Shown here: positions 35,267 through 44,193 of the stretch, one piece after another | How the letters are laid out: every line of letters starts with the position of its first letter | Position numbering within the stretch: position 1 is the first letter of the stretch | Assembly: GCF_016861975.1 (NCBI RefSeq) | Contig: NZ_BOMB01000027.1 | Span: 1 to 64,000, forward strand | Source: Actinocatenispora rupis | GTDB lineage: Bacteria > Actinomycetota > Actinomycetes > Mycobacteriales > Micromonosporaceae | DNA length: 64,000 nucleotides | Reading direction: 5' to 3' | Translations under genes and position numbers: made by a program | The notes under the pieces: model-generated | Databases searched by the model: none | What the model saw: only the letters and a program-made list of their open reading frames with translations | What the model was told of the DNA's origin: nothing

Positions 35267-36172
35267 TCACTCCGGTACTCGCGGCCCCGGTTCGGCGAGC
35301 GGGGCGAGCAGGTCGCCGTCGGCGTCGATGCGGGCCAGAACGTCGGCGGGGCCACCGGTGACCGGTTCGCCCGACTCCACTTCGGCCCAGTGCAGCGGCA
35401 TCGACACCATCGGCCGGTCCCCGGCGCGCAGCGAGTACGGGGCGACGGTGGTCTTCGCCGCGTTGTTCTGGCTCCAGTCGATGAAGACCTTCCCGGGGCG
35501 CAGCGCGCGCGCCATCCGGTCCACGATCCGGTCCGGGTACCGCGCGGCGAGCCGCCCCGCCAGCGCCTTCGCGTACGCGGAGACGGTCCGGGCGTCCTGA
35601 CTGCCGGACACCGGGCACAGCAGCTGCATCCCCTTGCGCCCGCTCGTCTTCGGGTACGCGTCGATCCCGTCGTCGGCCAGTTCCGCGCGCAGCGCCAGCG
35701 CCACCGGCAGGCACTCGGCGAGCCCGGCCGGCGGCCCCGGATCGAGGTCGAAAACGAGCAGGTCCGGTGGCTGCGCGGCGTCCCCGCCGTCCACCCTCCA
35801 CTGTGGAACGTGCAGTTCCAGCGCGGCCAGGTTCGCCAGCCACACCAGCGTCGGCAGCTCCTCCACCACCACGAAGTCCACGGTGTCCCGGCTCATCGTC
35901 GATCCGGGTACGGGCAGCCGCGCGGTGCGTACCCAGGGCGGGGTGTGGGACGGCGCGTTCTTCTCGAAGAACCGCTTCGCCGCCGCGCCGTCCGGGTAGC
36001 GGATGGTGGTCAGCGGCCGGCCGGCCAGGTGCGGCAGCAGCACCGGCGCGACGCGGGTGTAGTACTCGACGACCTCGCCCTTGGTGAACTCCGGGTACAT
36101 CGGTTTGTCCAAATTGGACAGTTCGAGTTCGCGGTCCTCGACGCGGACCCGGACCCGGCCGCCGGCGCTCAC
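35267..36172 (-). CDS. ligD: LigD-type polymerase domain protein (copy 2)
   Basis: The product is 301 aa, essentially one LigD POL domain: LSNLDKPMYP, YYTRVAPVLLPHLAGRPLT, LELHVPQWRVDG, the metal pair in VFDLDPGPP, and VFIDWSQNNAAKTTVAPYSLR. The SG-x-KG-x-H element reads SGRKGMQLLC, so the His present in copy 1 is Gln here. Its GTG overlaps the ligase stop (GTGA). Together they make a split LigD. Polymerase function is likely, but activity is uncertain because of the substitution. Confidence 0.9.
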   Translation of the reverse strand: MSAGGRVRVRVEDRELELSNLDKPMYPEFTKGEVVEYYTRVAPVLLPHLAGRPLTTIRYPDGAAAKRFFEKNAPSHTPPWVRTARLPVPGSTMSRDTVDFVVVEELPTLVWLANLAALELHVPQWRVDGGDAAQPPDLLVFDLDPGPPAGLAECLPVALALRAELADDGIDAYPKTSGRKGMQLLCPVSGSQDARTVSAYAKALAGRLAARYPDRIVDRMARALRPGKVFIDWSQNNAAKTTVAPYSLRAGDRPMVSMPLHWAEVESGEPVTGGPADVLARIDADGDLLAPLAEPGPRVPE

Positions 36173-37125
36173 CGCTCCACCAGCTTGTCCGTACGGATCC
36201 GGCGCAGCCGCGGGAAACGCAGCCGTCCGTCGCTCGTCCGGTTGCCGTACGCCACCTCGACCACCACCATCGGCTCCACCCACGTCGCGCCGCGCGCGTC
36301 CTCCCGCGGTACCGGCTCGGCGAACGGGGATGTCGGGCGCCGCAACGGATCCAGCAGGTCCAGCAGTTCGCGGTGCTGGTGCGCGGAGATCCCGCCCCCG
36401 ACCCGCCCCCGGTACGCCAGCCGCCCGTGCTCGTCGTACTCGCCGACCAGCAGGGCGCCGAGTTCCCGCACGCCCGGCCGGTACCCGCCGACCACCAGGT
36501 CGTCGGTGACGACCCGCTTCACCTTCACCCAGTCGGGGCTGCGCCGGCCCGGCAGGTACGGCGAGTCGGTGCGCTTGGCGACGACGCCCTCCAGCCCGTT
36601 CTCCTCGGCCGCCGCCCACGTCGCCGCGCCGTCCGCGAACACCGGCGACACCGTCCAGTGCGGCCCCTCCGGTACCAGCTCGGCCAGGTCCGCGCGGCGC
36701 GTCGCGTACGGCCGGTCGCACTCGTCGACGTCACCCGCCCGCAGCAGGTCGAACACCAGGTACGTCACCGGGTGCCGGGCCGCGAGCCGCGCCGCCCGGC
36801 GGGCGTCCCGTACGTGCATCCGTTCGGCCAACGCCTCGAACGACGTACCGGTGGGTCCGAGCACCGCGATCTCCCCGTCCAGCACCACGTCCCCGGGCAC
36901 CGCCGCCGCCAGCCCGGCCAGTTCCGGGTACGCCACGGTGATCTCCGCGCCGCTCCGGGCGAACAGCCGCAGCCGGTCCCCGACGATCTCCGCGACCGCG
37001 CGGACACCGTCCCACTTGAACTCGTACGACCAGCCGTCCCCGCTGGGCAGCGGCGCCGCCACCGCCAGCATCGGCCGGTACGAAGGACCCGCCACGGCCT
37101 CACGATAGGCGCCGTTTCCGTGCAT
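36169..37125 (-). CDS. ligD: ATP-dependent DNA ligase (LigD ligase domain)
   Basis: The product is 318 aa. Motif I is YEFKWDGVRAVAE with nucleophile K37; motif III is TYLVFDLLRAG; motif IV is NGLEGVVAKRTDS; motif V is DWVKVKRV. The OB-fold follows with GALLVGEYDEHGRLAYRGRVGGG. There is no 3'-phosphoesterase domain, which Pseudomonas or Mycobacterium LigD carries. It seals double-strand breaks with Ku. It is divergent from ku with ~150 bp between and coupled to the polymerase gene. A GTG at 37095 is an alternative start. Confidence 0.94.
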   Translation of the reverse strand: MHGNGAYREAVAGPSYRPMLAVAAPLPSGDGWSYEFKWDGVRAVAEIVGDRLRLFARSGAEITVAYPELAGLAAAVPGDVVLDGEIAVLGPTGTSFEALAERMHVRDARRAARLAARHPVTYLVFDLLRAGDVDECDRPYATRRADLAELVPEGPHWTVSPVFADGAATWAAAEENGLEGVVAKRTDSPYLPGRRSPDWVKVKRVVTDDLVVGGYRPGVRELGALLVGEYDEHGRLAYRGRVGGGISAHQHRELLDLLDPLRRPTSPFAEPVPREDARGATWVEPMVVVEVAYGNRTSDGRLRFPRLRRIRTDKLVER

Positions 37126-37275
37126 GATGGAGAGATCGCCGGCCCGACGGAAGGTGCTGGCGGGGACCGCGCCGGGCGGGTCACGTTCCGGTGCCGCGGA
37201 TGCCGGCGGTGTCCGCGGTGTCGCGCCGGGTCCGGCGGGTCCTTTCCGTCGTACCTCCGTGGGGGAGGGAGGGAC

Positions 37276-38169
37276 ATGCGAGCGATCTGGAAGGGCGCGG
37301 TCTCGTTCGGCCTGGTCTCCATCTCGATCAAGCTGTACGCCGCGACCGAGGAGAAGAGCATCCGGTTCAACCAGGTCCATGCCGCGGACGGCGGCCGGAT
37401 CCGGTACCAGCGGGTCTGTTCCGTCTGCGGCGAGCAGGTCAGCTACGACCAGATCGCCAAGGGGTACGACATCGGCGGCGACGAGATGGTCGTGCTGACC
37501 GACGACGACTTCGCCGACCTGCCGCTGCCCACGTCGCACGCGATCGACGTGCTGGAGTTCGTGCCCGCCGACCAGGTCGACCCGATCCTGTACGGCCGCA
37601 CCTACTTCCTGGAGCCGGACGGCGCCGCCGCCAAGCCGTACGTGCTGCTGCGTGACGCGCTCGCCGACTCCGAACGGGTCGCCATCGTCAAGATCGCGCT
37701 GCGCCAACGGGAGCAGCTCGCCACCCTGCGGGTACGCGAGGACGTGCTCGTCATGCACACGATGCTCTGGCCGGACGAGGTACGCCGGCCCGAGTTCGGT
37801 TTCCTCGACGAGGACGTGACCGTACGGCCGCAGGAGCTGTCGATGGCCACGTCGCTGATCGACTCGATGACCGCCGACTTCGACCCGGAGGAGTACACCG
37901 ACGACTACCGGGAGGCGCTGCAGAAGGTCATCGACGCGAAGGTGGCCGGGCGCGAGGTGGCGCACGTACCCGAGGAGGAGCCGGCGCCGGCGAACACCAT
38001 CGACCTGATGGCGGCGCTCCGGGCGAGCGTCGACCGGGCCAAGACCCGGCGCGGCGAGGCGCCCGAGGAGAAGAAGAAGCCGGCGAAGAAGGCCGCCGCG
38101 AAGAAGGCCGCGCCGCGCAAGACCGCCGGAAAGAAAACGGCGTCGGCGACGAAGCGTAAGACCGCCTGA
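37276..38169 (+). CDS. ku: Bacterial Ku, NHEJ DNA-end-binding protein
   Basis: The product is 297 aa. It begins MRAIWKGAVSFGLVSISIKLY, the invariant Ku start. It contains CSVCGEQVSYDQIAKGYDI and the bridge region YFLEPDGAAAKPYVLLRDAL. The Lys-rich tail (AKKAAAKKAAPRKTAGKKT) resembles the DNA-sliding/binding C-terminus of other actinobacterial Ku proteins. GGAGGGAGG precedes the ATG. It forms a homodimer on DNA ends and recruits LigD, encoded divergently next door. Confidence 0.96.
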   Translation: MRAIWKGAVSFGLVSISIKLYAATEEKSIRFNQVHAADGGRIRYQRVCSVCGEQVSYDQIAKGYDIGGDEMVVLTDDDFADLPLPTSHAIDVLEFVPADQVDPILYGRTYFLEPDGAAAKPYVLLRDALADSERVAIVKIALRQREQLATLRVREDVLVMHTMLWPDEVRRPEFGFLDEDVTVRPQELSMATSLIDSMTADFDPEEYTDDYREALQKVIDAKVAGREVAHVPEEEPAPANTIDLMAALRASVDRAKTRRGEAPEEKKKPAKKAAAKKAAPRKTAGKKTASATKRKTA

Positions 38170-38221
38170 CCCCGCTCGGCCGTCACCCTGACGACGGTTC
38201 ATGCCGATATGCCTGTGCACC

Positions 38222-38236
38222 AGCCCTTATCGGGCT
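38222..38236 (+). terminator. Small hairpin after ku
   Basis: AGCCC, TTATC, GGGCT form a 5-bp stem about 50 nt after the ku stop. It is a weak terminator or leader hairpin of the next gene. Confidence 0.3.
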
Positions 38237-38324
38237 AGCTTGAGCGCAAGGGACATATCGACGCGCGGTAACCGCCGCCCATGCCGCTCCGTCGGCGACG
38301 GTCGCCGAACCGAGAGGGGGGCCA

Positions 38325-39254
38325 GTGACCACGGATCTGGCGGTCAACGTCGGCAGCTCGATCACGAGCATGCTCACCACGATCGCGAACTTCATCCCGA
38401 AACTCGTACTGTTCGCCGTCATCCTGGTGATCGGCTGGATCGTCGCGAAGGTGCTCCGCAACGTCCTGGCGCGCGTCCTGGCGCGGGTCGGGTTCGACCG
38501 GGTCGGCGAGCGCGGCGGCATCAACCGGTACCTCGGCAAGTACACCGCCAGTACGGCCGTGGCCCTGCTGGTGTACTACGCCGTCCTGTTGTTCGCGCTG
38601 CAGCTCGGTTTCGGCGTGTTCGGCCCGAACCCGGTCAGTACGATGATCAACGGGATCGTCGGGTTCCTGCCGAAGGCGTTCGTCGCGATCGTCATCGTGA
38701 TCATCGCCGCCGCCATCGCCCGGGTGGTCAAGGACATCATCGTGAACGCGCTCGGCACCCTGTCGTACGGCAAGGTGCTCGGCACGATCGCCCAGGTGTT
38801 CATCCTCGCGATGGGCATCATCGCCGCGCTGAACCAGATCCACGTCGCCACCTCGGTCATCACGCCGCTGTTCGTGGCCGCGCTGGCGATCATCGCGGGC
38901 GTCGCGATCGTCGGCGTCGGCGGCGGCCTGATCGGGCCGATGCGGGAACGCTGGGAGCGCATGCTGAACCGCGCCGAGAGCGAGGTCGGCACCGTCCGCG
39001 AGGTACGCAGCCGCTCCGCGCAGCACGACGTACAGCGGGAAGGCGCCCGGCCGGGGGTGAGCGGCGGCCAGCCGCAGCACGCCGCCGCGCCCACGTCCGC
39101 CGGCCAGCCCGGCATGGGCGGCCAGCCGGGCGCGGGACGGCCGGGCATGGGTCAGCCGGGCATGGGTGGCCAGACCGGAATGGGCGCCCAGCCCGGAATG
39201 CCGTCCGGCAACCCGCCGACCGACCCCGGGTACGGGAGGCCGCCGCAGCACTGA
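38325..39254 (+). CDS. Conserved-TM-helix (MscS-like) membrane protein
   Basis: The product is 309 aa with about five membrane helices. The first (LVLFAVILVIGWIVAKVL) followed by RNVLARVLARVGFDRVGERGG is the 'conserved TM helix' module found in small MscS-related proteins. No beta-domain of true MscS follows. The ~90-residue C-terminus is a disordered Gly/Met/Pro repeat region (GQPGMGGQPGAGRPGMG). GAGGGGG lies 5 nt before the GTG at 38325. A channel or scaffold role is possible but unproved. Confidence 0.85.
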   Translation: MTTDLAVNVGSSITSMLTTIANFIPKLVLFAVILVIGWIVAKVLRNVLARVLARVGFDRVGERGGINRYLGKYTASTAVALLVYYAVLLFALQLGFGVFGPNPVSTMINGIVGFLPKAFVAIVIVIIAAAIARVVKDIIVNALGTLSYGKVLGTIAQVFILAMGIIAALNQIHVATSVITPLFVAALAIIAGVAIVGVGGGLIGPMRERWERMLNRAESEVGTVREVRSRSAQHDVQREGARPGVSGGQPQHAAAPTSAGQPGMGGQPGAGRPGMGQPGMGGQTGMGAQPGMPSGNPPTDPGYGRPPQH

Positions 39255-39471
39255 GTCCGGCGGTACCGGCACGACGCGGCCGGGTGGCGCGGGGGTGACC
39301 CGCCCACCCGGCCGCCGTACGTGGCGGGTCCGGTACCCGGGTCATGTCCGGACATGACGCCTTCACCCGGTACCTTGCCGACCGTTACCCGCTGCGAGAA
39401 AGGTCACGAACAGCGAGGTCGGGGCGTACCGTGCCGGGCGCGGTGGGCCGGCGCGGGTTAGGCTGACTCCC

Positions 39472-39792
39472 GTGCGACCGGACCTGGACATCTCGGTGCG
39501 CCACGAGCCGGAAGAGACCGTGGTGGCGCTCGCCGGCGAAATCGACATCCACACCGTGTCGCGGCTCGTCTCCACGGTCGAGGAGAGCCTCGAACAGCAC
39601 GGGCCCGCGCGCCTGCTCCTCGACATGGGTCAGGTGACGTTCTGCGACTCGCAGGGTCTCGGCACCCTCGTCGTGCTCAACCGCACCGCGACGCGCGCCC
39701 GCAGTTCGCTGGTGCTCACCAACGTGGGGGCGTTCCTCACGCGCCTGCTGGAGGTCACCGGCCTGCGGCACGCGTTCACCATCCGCCCCTGA
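39472..39792 (+). CDS. STAS-domain anti-sigma-factor antagonist
   Basis: The product is 106 aa, a single STAS domain. Strand VVALAGEIDIHTVSRL and the loop TFCDSQGLGTLVVL carry the serine that partner anti-sigma kinases phosphorylate (SpoIIAA/RsbV Ser in DSxGL). Unphosphorylated protein would bind an anti-sigma factor and free a stress or developmental sigma factor. No kinase or sigma gene is adjacent. Confidence 0.93.
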   Translation: MRPDLDISVRHEPEETVVALAGEIDIHTVSRLVSTVEESLEQHGPARLLLDMGQVTFCDSQGLGTLVVLNRTATRARSSLVLTNVGAFLTRLLEVTGLRHAFTIRP

Positions 39793-39926
39793 CTCACCCG
39801 TTCCGGGGACATCGTCCCGGAAGCTCGGTGCGTCCGGGATCGCCGATCCTGGAACGCAACCCACCGCGTACGGTGTGGCGGCTCCGCGCGCGGCGGTGCC
39901 GGCGGGGCGGCCGGTAGCGTGGCGGC

Positions 39927-42044
39927 ATGACGAGTGAGCGTGGCGAGCAGCCGCCGGTCGCGCGGCGGGTGCCGTCGGAGCGGACACAGCACGGGGACAC
40001 GGTCGTCGACGAGTACGCGTGGTTGGCGGACAAGCAGGCCCCGGAGACCCTCGCGTACCTGCGGGCGGAGAACGCGTGGACCGAGCGGGTCACCGCCCAT
40101 CTGGGTGATCTTCGGGAGCAGATCTTCACCGAGATCAAGGACCGTACGCAGGAGACCGACCTGTCCGTGCCGACCCGCAAGGCCGGCTGGTGGTACTACA
40201 CGCGCACGGTCGAGGGGCAGCAGTACCCGATCCACTGCCGGGTGAAGGCGGGCGACGACCCGACGCCGCCGTCGGTGGAGCCGGGCGTACCGGTGGCGGG
40301 CGAGGACGTGCTGCTGGACCAGAACGAGCTGGCCGACGGGCACGAGTTCTTCGCGCTGGGCACGTTCACGGTGAGCGTGGACGGCCGGTTCCTGGCGTAC
40401 GCGGACGACTTCGCCGGGGACGAGCGCTTCACGTTGCGGGTCAAGGATCTCGCGTCCGGCGAGCTGCTCGACGACGAGGTCCCGGACACCGCGTACGGCG
40501 CGGCCTGGTCGGCGGACTCGACGCACCTGTTCTACCTGACGGTCGACGACGCGTGGCGGCCGTACCGGGTGTGGCGGCACCGGATCGGTACGAAGGCGTC
40601 CGACGACGTCATCGTGTACGAGGAGCCGGACGAGCGGTTCTGGGTGGGGGTCGGGCTGACCCGCAGCGAGCGGTACATCCTGATCGACCTGCACAGCAAG
40701 GTGACCAGCGAGGTGCGGTACCTGCCGGCGGACGACCCGACGGCCGAGCCGACGCTGATCCGCGCCCGCAAGCAGGACGTCGAGTACGAGGTGGACCACC
40801 AGATCGTCCACAGTGGACCGGACCGGTTCCTGGTGCTGCACAACGATTCCAGCGTCGGCGGCGGGGTGAACTTCGCGCTCGCCGCGGCGCCGGTGGACGC
40901 GCCGGACGAGTGGACCACCGTCGTCCCGCACGCCGACGACACCCGGCTGCTGGACTTCGACGTGTTCGCCGACCACCTCGTACTCAGCCTGCGCCGCAAC
41001 GTCCTCACCGGTCTGCGGGTGTACCCGCTGGCGGTGGACGGCGCGCTCGGCGAGGGCCACGACGTCGCCTTCCCGGAGCCGCTCTACTCCGTCGATCCGG
41101 ACCTGAACGCGGAGTACGACACGGACACGTTCCGGTTGTCGTACACGTCGCTGGTGACGCCGCGGTCGGTGTACGACTACCTGTTCGCGACCCGGGAACT
41201 GGTGCTGCGCAAGCGAACCCCGGTCCTCGGCGGCTACGACCCGGAGCAGTACGAGCAGTTCCGGGAGTGGGCGGTCGCGCCGGACGGCACCCGCGTGCCG
41301 ATCTCCGTCGTCGCGCGCCGCGACACCCCGCGCGACGGCACCGCACCGTGCCTGCTCTACGGCTACGGCTCGTACGAGATCTCCGTCGACCCGAGCTTCC
41401 AGGTCGCCCGGCTGTCCCTGCTCGACCGCGGCTTCGTGTACGCGATCGCGCACGTCCGCGGCGGCGGCGAGATGGGCCGCGCCTGGTACGACGACGGCAA
41501 GATGCTGCGCAAGAAGAACACGTTCACCGACTTCGTCGCGTGCGCCCGGCACCTGGTCGACGCGGGCTGGACGTCGGTGCCGAAGCTCGCCGCGTACGGC
41601 GGGTCGGCCGGCGGGCTGCTGATGGGCGCGGTCGTGAACGAGGCGCCCGACGCGTTCGGCGCGATCGCCGCGGTGGTGCCGTTCGTCGACGCGCTGAACT
41701 CGATCCTCGACCCGTCGCTGCCGCTCACCGTCATCGAGTGGGACGAGTGGGGCGACCCCCTCCACAACGCCGACGTGTACGCCTACATGAAGTCGTACTC
41801 GCCGTACGAGAACGTGGGCGACGCGTCCACGTACCCGCCGATCTACGTGGAGACCAGCCTCAACGACACCCGCGTGCTCTACCACGAGCCGGCGAAGTGG
41901 GTGGCCCGGCTGCGCGCCGCGGGCGCCCCGCACGTCACGTTCAAGACCGAGATGGAGGCCGGCCACGCCGGACCGTCCGGCCGCTACAACACCTGGCGCG
42001 AGACCGCCCGGCTGTACGCCTGGATCGTCGACACCGTCGGCTGA
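39927..42044 (+). CDS. ptrB: Prolyl oligopeptidase/oligopeptidase B (S9A)
   Basis: The product is 705 aa. Residues ~70-410 form the seven-bladed propeller that gates the active site; the rest is an alpha/beta hydrolase. The catalytic Ser is S560 in YGGSAGGLLMGAVVN, and His is H680 in MEAGHAGPSGRY; the Asp lies between, near NDTRVLYHEP. YGYGSYEISVDPSF and ARPRGGGEMGR-like VRGGGEMGRAWYDDGK are characteristic of oligopeptidase B. It cleaves short peptides after basic residues or Pro; no signal peptide, so cytosolic. Its stop codon lies in the first unit of a downstream tandem repeat. Confidence 0.94.
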   Translation: MTSERGEQPPVARRVPSERTQHGDTVVDEYAWLADKQAPETLAYLRAENAWTERVTAHLGDLREQIFTEIKDRTQETDLSVPTRKAGWWYYTRTVEGQQYPIHCRVKAGDDPTPPSVEPGVPVAGEDVLLDQNELADGHEFFALGTFTVSVDGRFLAYADDFAGDERFTLRVKDLASGELLDDEVPDTAYGAAWSADSTHLFYLTVDDAWRPYRVWRHRIGTKASDDVIVYEEPDERFWVGVGLTRSERYILIDLHSKVTSEVRYLPADDPTAEPTLIRARKQDVEYEVDHQIVHSGPDRFLVLHNDSSVGGGVNFALAAAPVDAPDEWTTVVPHADDTRLLDFDVFADHLVLSLRRNVLTGLRVYPLAVDGALGEGHDVAFPEPLYSVDPDLNAEYDTDTFRLSYTSLVTPRSVYDYLFATRELVLRKRTPVLGGYDPEQYEQFREWAVAPDGTRVPISVVARRDTPRDGTAPCLLYGYGSYEISVDPSFQVARLSLLDRGFVYAIAHVRGGGEMGRAWYDDGKMLRKKNTFTDFVACARHLVDAGWTSVPKLAAYGGSAGGLLMGAVVNEAPDAFGAIAAVVPFVDALNSILDPSLPLTVIEWDEWGDPLHNADVYAYMKSYSPYENVGDASTYPPIYVETSLNDTRVLYHEPAKWVARLRAAGAPHVTFKTEMEAGHAGPSGRYNTWRETARLYAWIVDTVG

Positions 42045-42194
42045 CGCCCGGCGAGCATCGCAGCGAGCGCAGCGAGCGAGGAGCGGAACCGGGCGGAAGC
42101 CGACCAGCCAACACAGTCGGCTGACGCCCGGCGAGCACAGCGAGCGAGGAGCGGAACCGGGCGGAAGCCGACCAGGCCAGCACCGTCGGCTGAT
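42031..42194 (+). repeat. Tandem repeat duplicating the end of the peptidase gene
   Basis: Two units (80 bp at 42031-42110, 70 bp at 42111-42180) and a 14-bp partial start with ACAC(C/A)GTCGGCTGACGCC. Both carry GCAGCGAGCGAGGAGC-like and GGAACCGGGCGGAAGCC blocks. The first unit includes the last codons and stop of ptrB; the later units copy them. The 253-bp gap 42045-42297 contains nothing else I can support. Confidence 0.85.
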
Positions 42195-42297
42195 TCTCTC
42201 TGGTACGGCGGCGGGCCATGCGCCCGTCGCCACCCGGCCGCGGGGACGGGCAGGGGCGTACTACTGTCGCGCGGGTGACGAAACGGGGCAGAGCCGC

Positions 42298-44154
42298 GTG
42301 AGCGGCGCGAGGCTGGGCGTCGACTTCGGTACGTCGCACACGGTCGCGGTGCTGGCGTATCCGGACGGCCGGACCCGGCCGCTGCTGTTCGACGGCGGCG
42401 CACCGCTGCTGCGCTCCGCGGTGTACGCCGACGGCGGCGGCGACCTGCTGGTCGGGCAGGACGCGGTGCGCCGCGCCGGGCTCGACCCCACGCGGTACGA
42501 GCCGCACCCGAAGCGGCACGTGGACGACACGTCGGTGCTGCTCGGCGACCGCGAGTTGCGGGTGGTGGAGCTGATCGCCGCCGTGCTGCGCCGGGTCGGG
42601 GACGAGGCCCGCCGGGTGGCCGGGCCGCCCGCGGAGGTGGTCCTCACCGTGCCGGCCGCCTGGGGTCAGCCCCGTCGACAGGTACTGCTGGACGCGGCGG
42701 CGGTGGCCGCCCTGGCACCGACGCGCCTCGTACCGGAACCGGTGGCCGCCGCGACGTACTTCGTGGCCGTGCTCGGCGCGCGGATCGCGGACGGCCGGCC
42801 GATCGCGGTGTTCGACTTCGGCGGCGGCACTCTGGACGTCGCCGTGGTACGCCGGGCTGGGGCGGGGTTCGAGGTGCTGGCCACGGGCGGGCTGGACGAC
42901 CTGGGCGGCGTCGACCTGGACGCCGCGATCGTCCGCCACCTCGGCGACGCGGTACCGGCCGGGCAGCGGGGCGCCTGGGGCACGCTCCTCGCGCCCCGCG
43001 ACACGGACGAGCGGCGCGACGCCCGCCTGCTCTGGGACGACGTACGCACCGCCAAGGAGACGCTGTCCCGTACGAATCTCGCACCGGTCCGGCTGCCCCG
43101 GGTCGGCACCGAGCCGCACCTCACGCGGCACGAGTTCGAGGCGCTGGCGGCGCCGCTGCTCGACCGCGCGGTCGCCGAGACCCGCCGTGTACTGTCCACG
43201 GCCGGGCTCGCCCCGTCCGCGCTCGCCGGCCTGTACCTGGTCGGCGGCTCCAGCCGGGTACCGCTGGTGTCGCAGGCGCTGCACTCCGGCCTCGGCGTAC
43301 CGCCGCTGGTGCTGGAACAGCCCGAGGTCGCCGTCGCCGAGGGTGCCGCGCGCCTCCCCGCCGCCGCTCCGCCCGGACCCGCCGCGCCGGCCGTACCAGC
43401 GGCGGTTCCCGTGCCGGCCGGCTCGGCGCATCCGGCTGCACCTGCGGCTGCTTCCCCGCTCGCCACAACGCATCCGGCCGCCGCGCCCGGATCACCGCGT
43501 ACGGGGCACCCTGGCCGTACGGCGTCCGGCAGGCCCACGCCGGCACGGGCACCAGGTACGGGCCGGAGGCGGCGGCTGTGGCTGCTGGCGATCCCCGCCG
43601 GGATCCTGGCCGTACTCGCCGGCGCCGGCGTCTACGTCTTCGGCCTGCACCCCGGCCTGTCGATGCTGAGCATGCCGAGCAGCATGGTCGGGTTCGCGCA
43701 GAAGTGGTGGACGTCCACGTCGTCGTGCCGCAGCATCGAATCCCCGAACACCACCGGCTACACGCACCTGACCGAGCCGACCAACGACACGATGGTCAAC
43801 GCCGAGATCGCCGGCCGCGGGTACGTCTGGCGCTGCGACATGACCGCCAGCGTCCGCGCCGCCACCACGGCCGACTACGTCGTGTTCACCGGCGTCGACA
43901 GCAGGTCCACGGCGGACGGGACCGAGGCGGAACACATCCAGAAGACGTGGGCGGCCGAGAAGCGCGACTTCGCGACCGTCGGCGGCAGCTACGCGTACGC
44001 CGCACCGAGCAGCCACGTCGACCCGCGCGCCAAGCTGTACTGGACGAACGACGAGTACCCGAGCACGGGCGAGGACGTGATCGACGGGTTCCTGGTGTCG
44101 ACGAAGAACGGCGACGTCGACAAGCTCTACCAGCTGTGGCGCGACCACGCCTGA
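42298..44154 (+). CDS. Membrane-anchored Hsp70-family ATPase-domain protein (copy 3)
   Basis: The product is 618 aa. ATPase motifs are GARLGVDFGTSHTVAVL, IAVFDFGGGTLDVAVV and LYLVGGSSRVPLV. A Pro/Ala-rich linker with a basic cluster leads to a membrane helix (~426-449) and a ~165-residue external domain with two cysteines (SSCRSIESP, WRCDMTA) and tandem Trp residues. This domain differs from those of copies 1 and 2. Phosphate-2 here is the canonical FGGGT form, so ATP hydrolysis is most plausible in this copy. The role is unknown. Confidence 0.87.
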   Translation: MSGARLGVDFGTSHTVAVLAYPDGRTRPLLFDGGAPLLRSAVYADGGGDLLVGQDAVRRAGLDPTRYEPHPKRHVDDTSVLLGDRELRVVELIAAVLRRVGDEARRVAGPPAEVVLTVPAAWGQPRRQVLLDAAAVAALAPTRLVPEPVAAATYFVAVLGARIADGRPIAVFDFGGGTLDVAVVRRAGAGFEVLATGGLDDLGGVDLDAAIVRHLGDAVPAGQRGAWGTLLAPRDTDERRDARLLWDDVRTAKETLSRTNLAPVRLPRVGTEPHLTRHEFEALAAPLLDRAVAETRRVLSTAGLAPSALAGLYLVGGSSRVPLVSQALHSGLGVPPLVLEQPEVAVAEGAARLPAAAPPGPAAPAVPAAVPVPAGSAHPAAPAAASPLATTHPAAAPGSPRTGHPGRTASGRPTPARAPGTGRRRRLWLLAIPAGILAVLAGAGVYVFGLHPGLSMLSMPSSMVGFAQKWWTSTSSCRSIESPNTTGYTHLTEPTNDTMVNAEIAGRGYVWRCDMTASVRAATTADYVVFTGVDSRSTADGTEAEHIQKTWAAEKRDFATVGGSYAYAAPSSHVDPRAKLYWTNDEYPSTGEDVIDGFLVSTKNGDVDKLYQLWRDHA

Positions 44155-44193
44155 CCGACGTGCCTGCCGCCACCTCGGGCGCGACGGCGACGG

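Noticed and set aside
42031-42194. CRISPR-like array
   Set aside because: Units are contiguous with no unique spacers, and they duplicate the end of a coding gene.
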